A stretch of 17,359 nt of DNA from Bacillota bacterium (GTDB lineage: Bacteria; Bacillota; Clostridia; Lachnospirales; Lachnospiraceae). The stretch is from contig JAEYQV010000139.1 in assembly GCA_023409835.1 (NCBI GenBank), positions 1 through 17,359 on the forward strand, written 5' to 3'. Shown here piece by piece: positions 7,783 to 14,429 of this stretch. A model generated the notes under the pieces. The model did not search any database and was not told where the DNA came from. It saw only the letters and a program-made list of their open reading frames with translations. A program made the position numbers and the translations under genes. Numbering within the stretch: position 1 is the first letter of the stretch; each line of letters begins with the position of its first letter.

Positions 7783-9447
7783 ATGAAGACAAATGTATCT
7801 GTAGAAATTAACGGTGTTATCAGGGAATATCCAAGGAATATCAGCTTAAGAGAAATCGCAGCAGAGTATCAGAAGGATTATAAGGCAGATATTATACTGG
7901 CATTTATGAATAATAAGCTCAGGGAGCTGTTTAAGACAGTCACTGAGGACTGTCAGATCCGCTTTGTTACGACAGCGGAGGATGCCGGTCATAAAACCTA
8001 TATGAGGGGCATGATTTTGATTATGCTGAAGGCCTTCTATGCGGAATTCGGGTCAGAAAACGTAGAGCAGGTGTCCGTGCAGTATTCGATCGGAGACGGA
8101 CTTTACTGTGATTATGAAGGAAAGCTTCCGTTGACGAAGGAGCGCCTGGCTGCGGTGAAGAACAGGATGCAGGATATTGTGAAACGGGATATCCCATTTA
8201 TGAAGAGAAGCATCGGAACGGATGATGCCATAGAGCTTTTCCGGCATTACAGAATGTTTGATAAGGAGAAGCTGTTCAAATACCGTAGAGTCTCCAAGGC
8301 AAATATCTATAACCTGGACGGCTTCGAGGATTATTATTACGGTTATATGCCGCCCAGCACCGGAATGCTCAAATACTTTGATCTGGCGATCTATGATACC
8401 GGCTTTGTATTGATTTTGCCGAATGAGAAGGCTCCGGCTGCGGTAGGACAGTTTGTCCCTCATAAAAAGCTCTTCTATACCCTTAAGGAATCTAATGACT
8501 GGGCCAAGACAATGGACGTTGAGAATGTCGGATCCCTGAATGATATTATTGCAAAGGGAAAGCTGAATGATCTTATCCTGGTACAGGAAGCACTGCAGGA
8601 GATGAAGATTGCTAAAATAGCGGAGGGAATCAAGGAAGCAGGCGGTAAGAAATTTATTATGATTGCCGGTCCTTCCTCTTCGGGGAAAACCACCTTTTCC
8701 TATCGCCTCTCCATCCAGCTGCAGGCACATGGTCTGAAGCCGCATCCGATTGCTGTGGATAATTATTTTGTAGATCGTGAGAAAACACCGAGGGACGAGA
8801 ACGGAAATTATAATTTTGAATGTCTCCAGGCAATCGATCTGGAACAGTTTAACCAGGATATGACGGATCTATTGAATGGCAAGACGGTTGATCTCCCTGC
8901 ATTCAATTTCGTCTCCGGAAGAAGAGAGTTTAAAGGGAATTTCTTGAAGCTCGGGCCGGAGGATATTCTTGTAATAGAAGGAATTCATGGGTTGAATGAT
9001 GCCCTGTCTTATTCCCTGCCCAGGGAAAGTAAATATAAAATCTATATCAGCGCATTAACCCAGTTAAATATTGACGAGCATAACCGAATTCCTACCACGG
9101 ATGGCAGACTGCTCAGGAGAATGGTAAGAGATGCAAGGACGAGAGGAGCATCTGCGAAACAGACAATCGCCATGTGGCCGTCGGTACGAAGGGGAGAAGA
9201 AGAGAATATCTTCCCGTTCCAGGAGGATGCAGACTTTATGTTCAATTCTGCTCTGATCTATGAGCTGGCGGTATTGAAGCAGTATGCAGAGCCGATTCTG
9301 TTTGGGATTGACCGGAATTGTCCGGAATACGTAGAAGCGAAGAGATTACTGAAATTCCTGGATTACTTTATCGGGGCACCCTCCGAGGCCGTTCCCAAGA
9401 ATTCAATCCTGAAGGAATTTGTCGGTGGCAGCTGTTTTAAGGTATAA
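7783..9447 (+). CDS. Uridine kinase-like nucleoside kinase with TGS/ThrRS-like N-terminus
   Basis: A 554-residue fusion common in clostridia. Residues 1-65 resemble a TGS domain (VEINGVIREYPRNISLREIA). The next 150 residues resemble the second additional domain of threonyl-tRNA synthetase. The C-terminal half is a P-loop kinase of the uridine kinase/phosphoribulokinase superfamily: Walker A GPSSSGKTT (296-304), then the substrate-side VDNYFVDREKTPRDENGNYNFE segment and the VIEGIHGLND strand. It likely phosphorylates uridine, cytidine or a related small substrate, but the exact substrate is unknown. The start follows AAGGAG at a good distance. It is downstream of trmK in an apparent operon. 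Its stop codon TAA overlaps the A-run that, on the other strand, is the T-run of a terminator for rnpB. Confidence 0.88.
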   Translation: MKTNVSVEINGVIREYPRNISLREIAAEYQKDYKADIILAFMNNKLRELFKTVTEDCQIRFVTTAEDAGHKTYMRGMILIMLKAFYAEFGSENVEQVSVQYSIGDGLYCDYEGKLPLTKERLAAVKNRMQDIVKRDIPFMKRSIGTDDAIELFRHYRMFDKEKLFKYRRVSKANIYNLDGFEDYYYGYMPPSTGMLKYFDLAIYDTGFVLILPNEKAPAAVGQFVPHKKLFYTLKESNDWAKTMDVENVGSLNDIIAKGKLNDLILVQEALQEMKIAKIAEGIKEAGGKKFIMIAGPSSSGKTTFSYRLSIQLQAHGLKPHPIAVDNYFVDREKTPRDENGNYNFECLQAIDLEQFNQDMTDLLNGKTVDLPAFNFVSGRREFKGNFLKLGPEDILVIEGIHGLNDALSYSLPRESKYKIYISALTQLNIDEHNRIPTTDGRLLRRMVRDARTRGASAKQTIAMWPSVRRGEEENIFPFQEDADFMFNSALIYELAVLKQYAEPILFGIDRNCPEYVEAKRLLKFLDYFIGAPSEAVPKNSILKEFVGGSCFKV

Positions 9448-9467
9448 AAAAACCCGCAAAATGCGGG
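9446..9467 (-). terminator. Intrinsic terminator, distal, for rnpB
   Basis: On the - strand, CCCGC-ATTTT-GCGGG (9467-9453) is followed by seven T (9452-9446). It is a canonical 5-bp GC stem with a T-run. The T-run overlaps the TAA stop codon of the convergent kinase gene. It would catch read-through from the proximal rnpB terminator. Confidence 0.75.
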
Positions 9468-9468
9468 C

Positions 9469-9567
9469 AAACCTACAAATGCAAAAAAACCACAAATGAA
9501 AAAAATCAAAAATGAAAAAAACCCACAAATGAAAAAAAACCCACATTTGTGGGTAAACCCACAAATG
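9469..9567. repeat. Degenerate short repeats with A-runs (terminator-derived array)
   Basis: Read on the + strand, units of 14-17 bp end in ACAAATG or a variant: 9469-9481, 9483-9498, 9499-9514 and 9515-9531, mostly an A7 run plus (C)CACAAATG. A further CCCACAAATG follows at 9558-9567, and the opposite-orientation copy CATTTGTGGG is at 9544-9553. On the - strand each unit reads CATTTGTGGG followed by T7, so the array consists of repeated 3' halves of a terminator. Confidence 0.75.
9532..9567 (-). terminator. Intrinsic terminator, proximal, for rnpB
   Basis: On the - strand CCCAC-AAAT-GTGGG (9553-9540) runs into eight T (9539-9532). A competing stem, CATTTGTGGG (9567-9558) with CCCACAAATG (9553-9544) around TTTA, shares the same central arm. 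The first stem is the functional-looking terminator because of its adjacent T-run. It lies about 37 bases beyond the predicted rnpB 3' end. Confidence 0.8.
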
Positions 9568-9589
9568 CAAAAATTTGTGAGTTAATGAG

Positions 9590-9972
9590 TATGAGCAGCA
9601 CGATAAGCCGGGTTCTGTCTTGAATGGTCATCTATCTTGACCGCATGTTACCATACGGCTCCAGCTAAGCTTATGCTTAGGCTACGCGACCTACCCGAAA
9701 GCACGGCGGGCAACCGTATCGCTTTCTGTTCGGTCTTGCTTCGGGTGGGGTTTACATATGCCCCTGCTGTTACCAACAGAGCGGTGGTCTCTTAAGCCAC
9801 CTTTCCATCCTTACCTTGTAAAACGAACTGACAGGTCAGCTCATCTTACAGGGCGGTATATTTCTGTTGCACTAGCCTTGGAGTCGCCTCCACCGGACGT
9901 TATCCGGCACCCTGCCCTGTGAAGCCCGGACTTTCCTCACCTATAAAGGCGCGACCATCTGTGCTACTCACA
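9590..9972 (-). ncRNA. rnpB: RNase P RNA (type A-like)
   Basis: The catalytic RNA of RNase P, which matures tRNA 5' ends. On the - strand the conserved GAGGAAAGTCC (9938-9928, P4 5' half) and the 3' conserved ACAGAACCCGGCTTAT (9618-9603) are present. They are about 310 bases apart, as in other bacterial RNase P RNAs. The terminal P1 helix is visible: TGAGTAGCAC (9970-9961) pairs with GTGCTGCTCA (9601-9592), with one G-U pair. The internal GGTGGC...GACCACC hairpin with TTAAGA and the overall layout fit type A more than the Bacillus type B. The ends are estimated: the 5' end is 7 bases after the -10 box and the 3' end is just past P1. The length is about 383 nt. The gene is convergent with the nucleoside kinase. 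Confidence 0.96.
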
Positions 9973-9978
9973 AAGGGT

Positions 9979-10007
9979 ATTGTAACATGACCCGGGGAAA
10001 ATGTAAA
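9979..10007 (-). promoter_or_regulatory. Sigma-A promoter of rnpB
   Basis: On the - strand TTTACA (10007-10002), a 17-bp spacer and TACAAT (9984-9979) stand directly before the RNA gene. The predicted start of transcription is near 9972, matching the P1 helix. Both boxes differ from consensus at one base, as expected for a strong stable-RNA promoter. Confidence 0.85.
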
Positions 10008-10081
10008 TGAGGATCCCTACCAAGTCAGGATAAACTCGTAAAAATATAAGAAAAAAGTAAAGAATTCAGGAAATAAATATG

Positions 10082-10106
10082 ATAGTATATATTTACTATA
10101 TATAAT
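10082..10106 (+). promoter_or_regulatory. AT-rich dyad and possible -10 upstream of the response regulator
   Basis: ATAGTA (10082-10087) and TACTAT (10094-10099) form an inverted repeat with 6-bp spacing, immediately before TATAAT (10101-10106). There is no good -35. The dyad could be an operator, possibly for the response regulator itself, with the TATAAT as its -10 box (inference). The rest of the 10008-10224 leader (about 120 bases from this point to the gene) shows no other clear element. Confidence 0.35.
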
Positions 10107-10224
10107 TTCGTAAGATCATAGATGAACAGGCCATACTGCATAAGTCCGAGCTAAATCAGAGCTTTACAGCGATGGTCTTTTCCTTTGATATCGACAAAAG
10201 AGAAACAGAAGGAGGATATGGAAG

Positions 10225-10926
10225 ATGGAACAGGTCGGGATTCTAGTAATCGATGATGATAAGGAAATTGCTGAACTGGTGGAAATCCATCTTGTCAGTG
10301 AAGGCTATAGGGTACGGAAGGCATATTCTGCAAAAGAAGGCTTACAAATACTGGACACAGAGGAGATTAAGCTTGTAATATTAGATATCATGATGCCGGG
10401 TATGGACGGATTAAGCTTATGCAAGAAGATCCGGGAAACCAGCACGATACCGATCATTATGCTAAGTGCAAGGTCAACGGATCTGGATAAGATCATAGGT
10501 CTGGGCACCGGAGCAGATGATTACGTTACGAAGCCCTTCAATCCTCTGGAGCTGACAGCCAGGGTTAAGTCCCAGCTCAGGAGATTCACCAAATTTAATC
10601 CCAGCTCCCATGATGATAAACAGGACAAAGAGATAATCCTGGATCATCTGGTGATTAATAAGGAGAACCACAGGGTGAATGCTTACGGTAAAGAGGTTAA
10701 GCTTACTCCCATTGAATTTGATATTCTATATCTGCTGGCCAGTAATGTTGGCAGGGTATTCTCCACGGATGATATCTTTGAGAGGGTTTGGAACGAGAAG
10801 ATCTATGAGGCAAATAATACGGTAATGGTTCATATCCGCAGGATCAGGGAAAAGATTGAGATGGATTCCCAGAACTGCAAGATCATAAAAACCGTATGGG
10901 GAGTTGGGTATAAAATTGAACAATAA
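10225..10926 (+). CDS. OmpR/PhoB-family response regulator (VanR-like)
   Basis: A 233-residue two-component transcription factor. The receiver domain (4-118) has the acidic pair at Asp10/Asp11 (LVIDDD), the phospho-acceptor Asp54 (VILDIMMPGMDG), Ser81 at the conserved Thr/Ser position and Lys103 (VTKPFNPLEL). The C-terminal winged helix (about 138-233) shows KLTPIEFDILYLLASNVGRVFS, the recognition region TVMVHIRRIREKIE and the WGVGYKI wing. AAGGAGG precedes ATG 10225 by nine bases; a nearer ATG at 10218 is out of frame. Its 3' end overlaps the histidine kinase gene. The sequence style is that of the VanR group, but no vancomycin-resistance or other target gene is adjacent, so the regulated genes are unknown. 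Confidence 0.93.
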   Translation: MEQVGILVIDDDKEIAELVEIHLVSEGYRVRKAYSAKEGLQILDTEEIKLVILDIMMPGMDGLSLCKKIRETSTIPIIMLSARSTDLDKIIGLGTGADDYVTKPFNPLELTARVKSQLRRFTKFNPSSHDDKQDKEIILDHLVINKENHRVNAYGKEVKLTPIEFDILYLLASNVGRVFSTDDIFERVWNEKIYEANNTVMVHIRRIREKIEMDSQNCKIIKTVWGVGYKIEQ

Positions 10927-11998
10927 TATTTTTCGGAGTTTCCGTTTTGAGATTGTTTTATACAGTCTGCTAAGTCTTCTGTATACTCTGCTTACCCTGG
11001 CAGCAGCCATTGTCGGTATATACCTGCTGCATGGTAATCCCTTCGCCATGTCGAAAGCCGGCACGATGTTCTTTGCTGCTTTTTCCATAGCGGTAGGTAT
11101 TATTCTGTTCATAACTTTTTTTCTTGCACTGACAAAGAAGTTTGTTACCTACATCAAGGATATTGCGGAGGGAATTAATGAGATTTCCCTGGGCAACCTG
11201 GATAATCGGATTGAGATCAGGAACGGGGACGAATTTGCACTGATCGCGGACAAGCTGAACCAGATGGCAGATGATATTAAGATGATTATGGAGAACGAAC
11301 GACGAAGTGAATACGCGAAGAATGAATTGATTACGAGCGTAGCCCATGACTTGAGAACACCTCTTACCTCCATCATAGGCTATCTTGACCTGGTTTCCTC
11401 TAAACAGCTGGATGAGGACACCAGAAAGAAATACGTCGAGATTGCCTACAGCAAATCTAAGAGACTGGAAAAGCTGATCGAAGACCTGTTTACCTATACG
11501 AAATTTAATTTCGGCGAAGTAAAACCCTCCTATACGGAGGTGGATATGGTGAAGCTGATTGACCAGCTCCTGGATGAGTTCTATCCGAGCTTTTCGGAAA
11601 ACCAGTTGGAGTATGAATTTAAGACCAGTCACTTCAGCGTCGTCATTAAAGCGGATGGTGACCTCCTGGCAAGAGCCTTTGCAAATCTGATCAGTAATGC
11701 GATTAAGTACGGAAAGTCCGGTAAATATATTCTGATCGACTTGAATAAGGGTGAGAACAGTGTAGTTGTATCGATAACCAATTACGGTGAAATTATTCCA
11801 AAGTCAGATCTGGAGCTTATATTCCAGCGCTTTTATCGTGTAGAATCCTCCCGTTCCAGTGAAACAGGGGGAAGCGGACTCGGCTTAGCCATTGCCCATA
11901 GTATTGTAATGATGCATGGAGGAACGATTAAAGCGGAGAGCGAGGCCACAGGCACGGTATTTACAATTACCCTGCATAATACTCCGGATACAAATTGA
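10916..11998 (+). CDS. Sensor histidine kinase (VanS-like)
   Basis: The membrane sensor kinase partner of the preceding regulator, about 360 residues. There is no ATG near the start; TTG 10916 is preferred because GGGGAG lies 12 bases upstream. A TTG at 10904 directly abuts that site. The gene overlaps the regulator's end by 11 bp, suggesting translational coupling. Two membrane segments (about 12-38 and 48-73) enclose an outer loop of only about ten residues, so it likely senses in or near the membrane. A HAMP domain (74-126) follows, then the H-box with His144 (SVAHDLRTPLTS), N-box NLISNAIKYG (Asn261), a G1 region reading NYGEII instead of DNG, as in VanS-type kinases, FQRFYRVE and the G2 box GGSGLGLAI. 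All catalytic parts are present. The signal is unknown. Confidence 0.92.
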   Translation: MNNNIFRSFRFEIVLYSLLSLLYTLLTLAAAIVGIYLLHGNPFAMSKAGTMFFAAFSIAVGIILFITFFLALTKKFVTYIKDIAEGINEISLGNLDNRIEIRNGDEFALIADKLNQMADDIKMIMENERRSEYAKNELITSVAHDLRTPLTSIIGYLDLVSSKQLDEDTRKKYVEIAYSKSKRLEKLIEDLFTYTKFNFGEVKPSYTEVDMVKLIDQLLDEFYPSFSENQLEYEFKTSHFSVVIKADGDLLARAFANLISNAIKYGKSGKYILIDLNKGENSVVVSITNYGEIIPKSDLELIFQRFYRVESSRSSETGGSGLGLAIAHSIVMMHGGTIKAESEATGTVFTITLHNTPDTN

Positions 11999-12023
11999 GC
12001 CACCGGTAATCCGGACCAGGTCA

Positions 12024-12040
12024 GTACATTCCGAATGTAC
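12024..12040. repeat. 17-bp near-perfect palindrome after the kinase gene
   Basis: GTACATTC (12024-12031), one central C, and GAATGTAC (12033-12040). AGGT and ACCT outside it could extend the stem. No T-run follows, so terminator activity is doubtful. The remaining 12041-12198 bases between the convergent genes are AT-rich and contain only a weak AAAG/CTTT stem before a T-run at 12145-12150. Confidence 0.5.
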
Positions 12041-12198
12041 CGTAGCACCTGCTAGGATTTATCGATGGCTTCAATTTGCGAAACTATGAAAACGGAAGAA
12101 GAAAAAATATATACCCATATTATAACACAAAACTAAAATAAAGGTAGTCTTTTTTGAAAAATTAAAACTTTGTTAATATATTGAGAAACTATTGTTTG

Positions 12199-12981
12199 TT
12201 AATATTCAGATATTTTCTTGGAGATTCGAATGCGCTGGAACATGGAGGCGTAAGCAATCTCATCCATTCCTTCTATATAATTCTGAGGAAAATTCTTATT
12301 AATTCCTTTATCACGCAGGAGAAGGGCGGCTTTGTTATAGGCAATGGCGGCCTCCCACTCTGTAGGGTAACGGCCAATCAGGAAATCACCGTTGATATGT
12401 ATCTTAGCCTGGTAGACCGGGCTGCCCCCTCTCATTGTCTTCGTAACCCCATGATAACGGTTAATAATCTTAATATTCGCGTACCGGTAATCCGTATTAT
12501 CTCCGTTTGAAAACAAATAGTCCCTGCCGGGTACGGCATAGTTTTTTATTCCGTAACGGGACAGGATATTGATCTGCATCCCGTAATCGGAAGCGAATAG
12601 GTGACCTCCTCGCCGCAGGATCTTATGATTAGCATAATAGAACAGATCATCTACGTCAAATTTTAAGGGAGTATCCTTATCAAGAAAATATATAAAATAA
12701 TTCTTTTTCAAGTATATCGGGTTTTTGAAGTAAATATTATGATCCCTGAAGTTGTGTAAAACTGTCCATTTATGGAAGGAAAGGATACATCCGGAAGGGT
12801 AGCCTTCCAGCGTCGTTTGAGAGGCTTCAGAAAGTATCTCATTTGCCAGCAGATATGCGGTTTCGGCTTCAGATTCCTTCTCATAGCTTCCCAGGCTGAT
12901 ATGCTTTCCGCGATATGTAATGGAGGCCCTGTAATAGATACTTCCATTCTTCTTCACGGCGGTATATACTCCGTATCCCAT
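12199..12981 (-). CDS. AP2-like DNA-binding protein with degenerate HNH-like core
   Basis: A 260-residue protein. The start is ATG 12981, eight bases after a perfect AAGGAGG; upstream in-frame GTG/ATG codons lie in or against that site. Residues 4-50 resemble an AP2 integrase-type DNA-binding domain (GVYTAVKKNGSIYYRASITYR, then LGSYEKESEAETAY). A second copy spans about 178-233 (HGVTKTMRGGSPVYQAKIH, IGRYPTEWEAAIAYNKA). Between them, residues 105-175 follow the layout of HNH homing-endonuclease domains, but both expected histidines are missing: the LHR position reads ILSR and the DHI position reads DYLF, while the DNxDxRxxNIKI tail remains. It probably binds DNA without cutting it (inference). 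The gene is flanked by AT-rich DNA and stands alone, consistent with an acquired gene. Its role is unknown; it may derive from a homing or phage endonuclease. Confidence 0.75.
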   Translation of the reverse strand: MGYGVYTAVKKNGSIYYRASITYRGKHISLGSYEKESEAETAYLLANEILSEASQTTLEGYPSGCILSFHKWTVLHNFRDHNIYFKNPIYLKKNYFIYFLDKDTPLKFDVDDLFYYANHKILRRGGHLFASDYGMQINILSRYGIKNYAVPGRDYLFSNGDNTDYRYANIKIINRYHGVTKTMRGGSPVYQAKIHINGDFLIGRYPTEWEAAIAYNKAALLLRDKGINKNFPQNYIEGMDEIAYASMFQRIRISKKISEY

Positions 12982-13305
12982 TCTCATCACCTCCTTCACC
13001 AACTATATCAAAATATGACAAAGCTCGCAATGTTTGAATATAAATATTAACTTAATGTTACATGTTCTTCCGGTAGAATGGAACTCAGAATAAGCCAAAC
13101 ACATACTATTGCCGTAGAATATGCATAAAAGTGAAAATACACGCGTAAAATATTTAATATATAATTAATAATTTGTTAAAATTTATCTTGTATGAATTTG
13201 ATAAAAAATGAATTTCAATTGGCAGAATGTTAGTGACTAATTACCTCATAAGGAAAATGATGGTAAAAACAAATCGTTGCATATAACGAAATTTATACTT
13301 TGTTA
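12982..13305. other. AT-rich divergent intergenic region
   Basis: This separates the AP2-like gene (-) from the SleB-like gene (+). No gene is seen. On the - strand TTGCGA and TATAGT, 17 bp apart, lie close to the AP2-like start, but transcription would begin almost at its ribosome binding site, so this assignment is weak. The 13140-13210 part is very AT-rich. The + strand regulatory elements are listed separately. Confidence 0.5.
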
Positions 13306-13306
13306 T
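13283..13306. promoter_or_regulatory. Inverted repeat abutting the -35 box (possible operator)
   Basis: ATAACGAAA (13283-13291) and CTTTGTTAT (13298-13306) are inverted copies with two mismatches in nine positions and a 6-bp spacer. The right arm ends on the first base of the -35 hexamer. A regulator bound here would touch RNA polymerase; no cognate protein can be assigned. Confidence 0.4.
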
Positions 13307-13335
13307 TGACATTAAAAAAACTCGTACTATATAAT
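13306..13335 (+). promoter_or_regulatory. Sigma-A promoter of the SleB-like gene
   Basis: TTGACA (13306-13311) and TATAAT (13330-13335), both perfect consensus, with an 18-bp spacer. They lie about 63 bp upstream of the start codon. The gene is therefore probably vegetatively transcribed rather than purely sporulation-controlled. Confidence 0.85.
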
Positions 13336-13397
13336 GCAGGATAGCACCAGGTAGATTACCAATAATTACCAAATTACAGAAAGCAGAGGAAAGGTTT

Positions 13398-14261
13398 ATG
13401 TCTATAATAAATTCGTTTCTTCAAAAGAATAAAATGCATGAGAACCATCATGGCATCTTTTTCGTGGTTACTGCTTATATCTTATCCGCCGCATTACTGT
13501 TCGTTGGATCCGATGTATTCTACGGGATCGTATCAAAGGCAGAAAAGGTCAGCAGTGATACTGATGAGACAACACCTATTACAAGTGAAACAGAAATAAT
13601 TAACCCCTATGGCATTGAAAACGATTATGATTACAGTGCCCTTCAAACAAAAGTAACGAAGCCCGTTACGACCGTTTCCGAAGGAACGGAGGATACCAAC
13701 TGGCTCCTAGGCTACGCCATGGATCCGGCAGAGTATCATGAGCTTATGCTGAGTATAGATAAAGTCGGTGCTGATCAGGCGGTTGAGCTGGGAGCAGATG
13801 AAATTACCGATGAGACGGAGGCCATTGAAAGCTTCGGAGGAGCTGCTAATACCGGAATAGGGGACTATTCCCTGACGAAGAAGGAAGTAGCAATGCTTGA
13901 GAAGATCGTGGAGGCGGAGGCCTCCGGCGAGGATATGATAGGACGAATCCTGATCGTAAACGTTATTTTTAACCGTATCAAGGATGATGAATTTCCTGAT
14001 TCCGTAGAGGACGTTATATTCCAGAAGGTTGAGGGGGATTATCAGTTTTCTCCGATCTCCGATAAGAGATATTGGGAAGTGAAGGTATCCGATAAGACGG
14101 AGAAAGCGGTTAAAAGAGCTCTTGAGGGTGAGGATTATTCCGAGGGAGCACTGTATTTTATGTCCAGGAGCAGGACGAAGAAACGCAATGCCAGATGGTT
14201 CGATAACAACCTGGAATGGCTTTTTAAGCATGGCGGCCATGATTTTTTCAAGAATAAATAG
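13398..14261 (+). CDS. Membrane-anchored cell wall hydrolase, SleB family
   Basis: A 287-residue protein with an N-terminal cytoplasmic tail, one membrane segment (about 20-38, FFVVTAYILSAALLFVG) and an acidic, Thr/Ser-rich outer linker of about 110 residues. The C-terminal domain (163-287) is of the SleB/cell wall hydrolase_2 type. It begins KKEVAMLEKIVEAEASGED, with the expected catalytic glutamate in the EAEA motif (Glu172 or Glu174). It continues VIFNRI, DYQFSPI, the ALYFMSRSRTKKRNARWF region and a terminal HGGHDFFK. The family includes spore cortex-lytic transglycosylases and vegetative wall remodelling enzymes. The membrane anchor and consensus sigma-A promoter favour wall remodelling in growing cells (inference). 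The start is supported by GAGGAAAGG. It is a single-gene unit closed by a strong terminator. Confidence 0.88.
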   Translation: MSIINSFLQKNKMHENHHGIFFVVTAYILSAALLFVGSDVFYGIVSKAEKVSSDTDETTPITSETEIINPYGIENDYDYSALQTKVTKPVTTVSEGTEDTNWLLGYAMDPAEYHELMLSIDKVGADQAVELGADEITDETEAIESFGGAANTGIGDYSLTKKEVAMLEKIVEAEASGEDMIGRILIVNVIFNRIKDDEFPDSVEDVIFQKVEGDYQFSPISDKRYWEVKVSDKTEKAVKRALEGEDYSEGALYFMSRSRTKKRNARWFDNNLEWLFKHGGHDFFKNK

Positions 14262-14290
14262 GCGCTAGACCGGCTTTACCGAACAGGTGA

Positions 14291-14344
14291 AGAGATTACG
14301 ATAAGTGAATCGATTTTCGGTTCACTTATTTTTTTATAATCTCT
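14291..14344 (+). terminator. Intrinsic terminator of the SleB-like gene, inside an outer inverted repeat
   Basis: ATAAGTGAA (14301-14309) pairs perfectly with TTCACTTAT (14321-14329), followed by a T-run to 14335. An outer perfect 8-bp pair, AGAGATTA (14291-14298) and TAATCTCT (14337-14344), encloses the whole terminator, including the T-run. Confidence 0.88.
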
Positions 14345-14345
14345 A

Positions 14346-14374
14346 TTGTGTCCGAGACCGTCATATGGTATATT
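14346..14374 (+). promoter_or_regulatory. Putative sigma-A promoter of thrC
   Basis: TTGTGT (14346-14351) and TATATT (14369-14374) with a 17-bp spacer, 55 bp before the thrC start and immediately after the upstream terminator. The placement supports an independent thrC transcript. No T-box or other riboswitch fits in the short leader. Confidence 0.6.
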
Positions 14375-14429
14375 TTACGATAAGAATTTTGCTTGCCATT
14401 AAAAATCAGAATAAAGGGGATCGAACGAA

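Noticed and set aside
8053..8745. 230-codon open frame on the - strand
   Set aside because: Lies fully inside the nucleoside kinase gene, whose domains are clear; no ribosome binding site or family resemblance.
9469..9567. Short A-rich repeats considered as a CRISPR array
   Set aside because: Units are 14-17 bp with no unique spacers of constant length; they are terminator halves.
12002..12494. Shared 12-mer ACCGGTAATCCG at about 12002 and 12483
   Set aside because: A 12-base match is expected several times by chance in a window this size, and one copy is inside a coding region.
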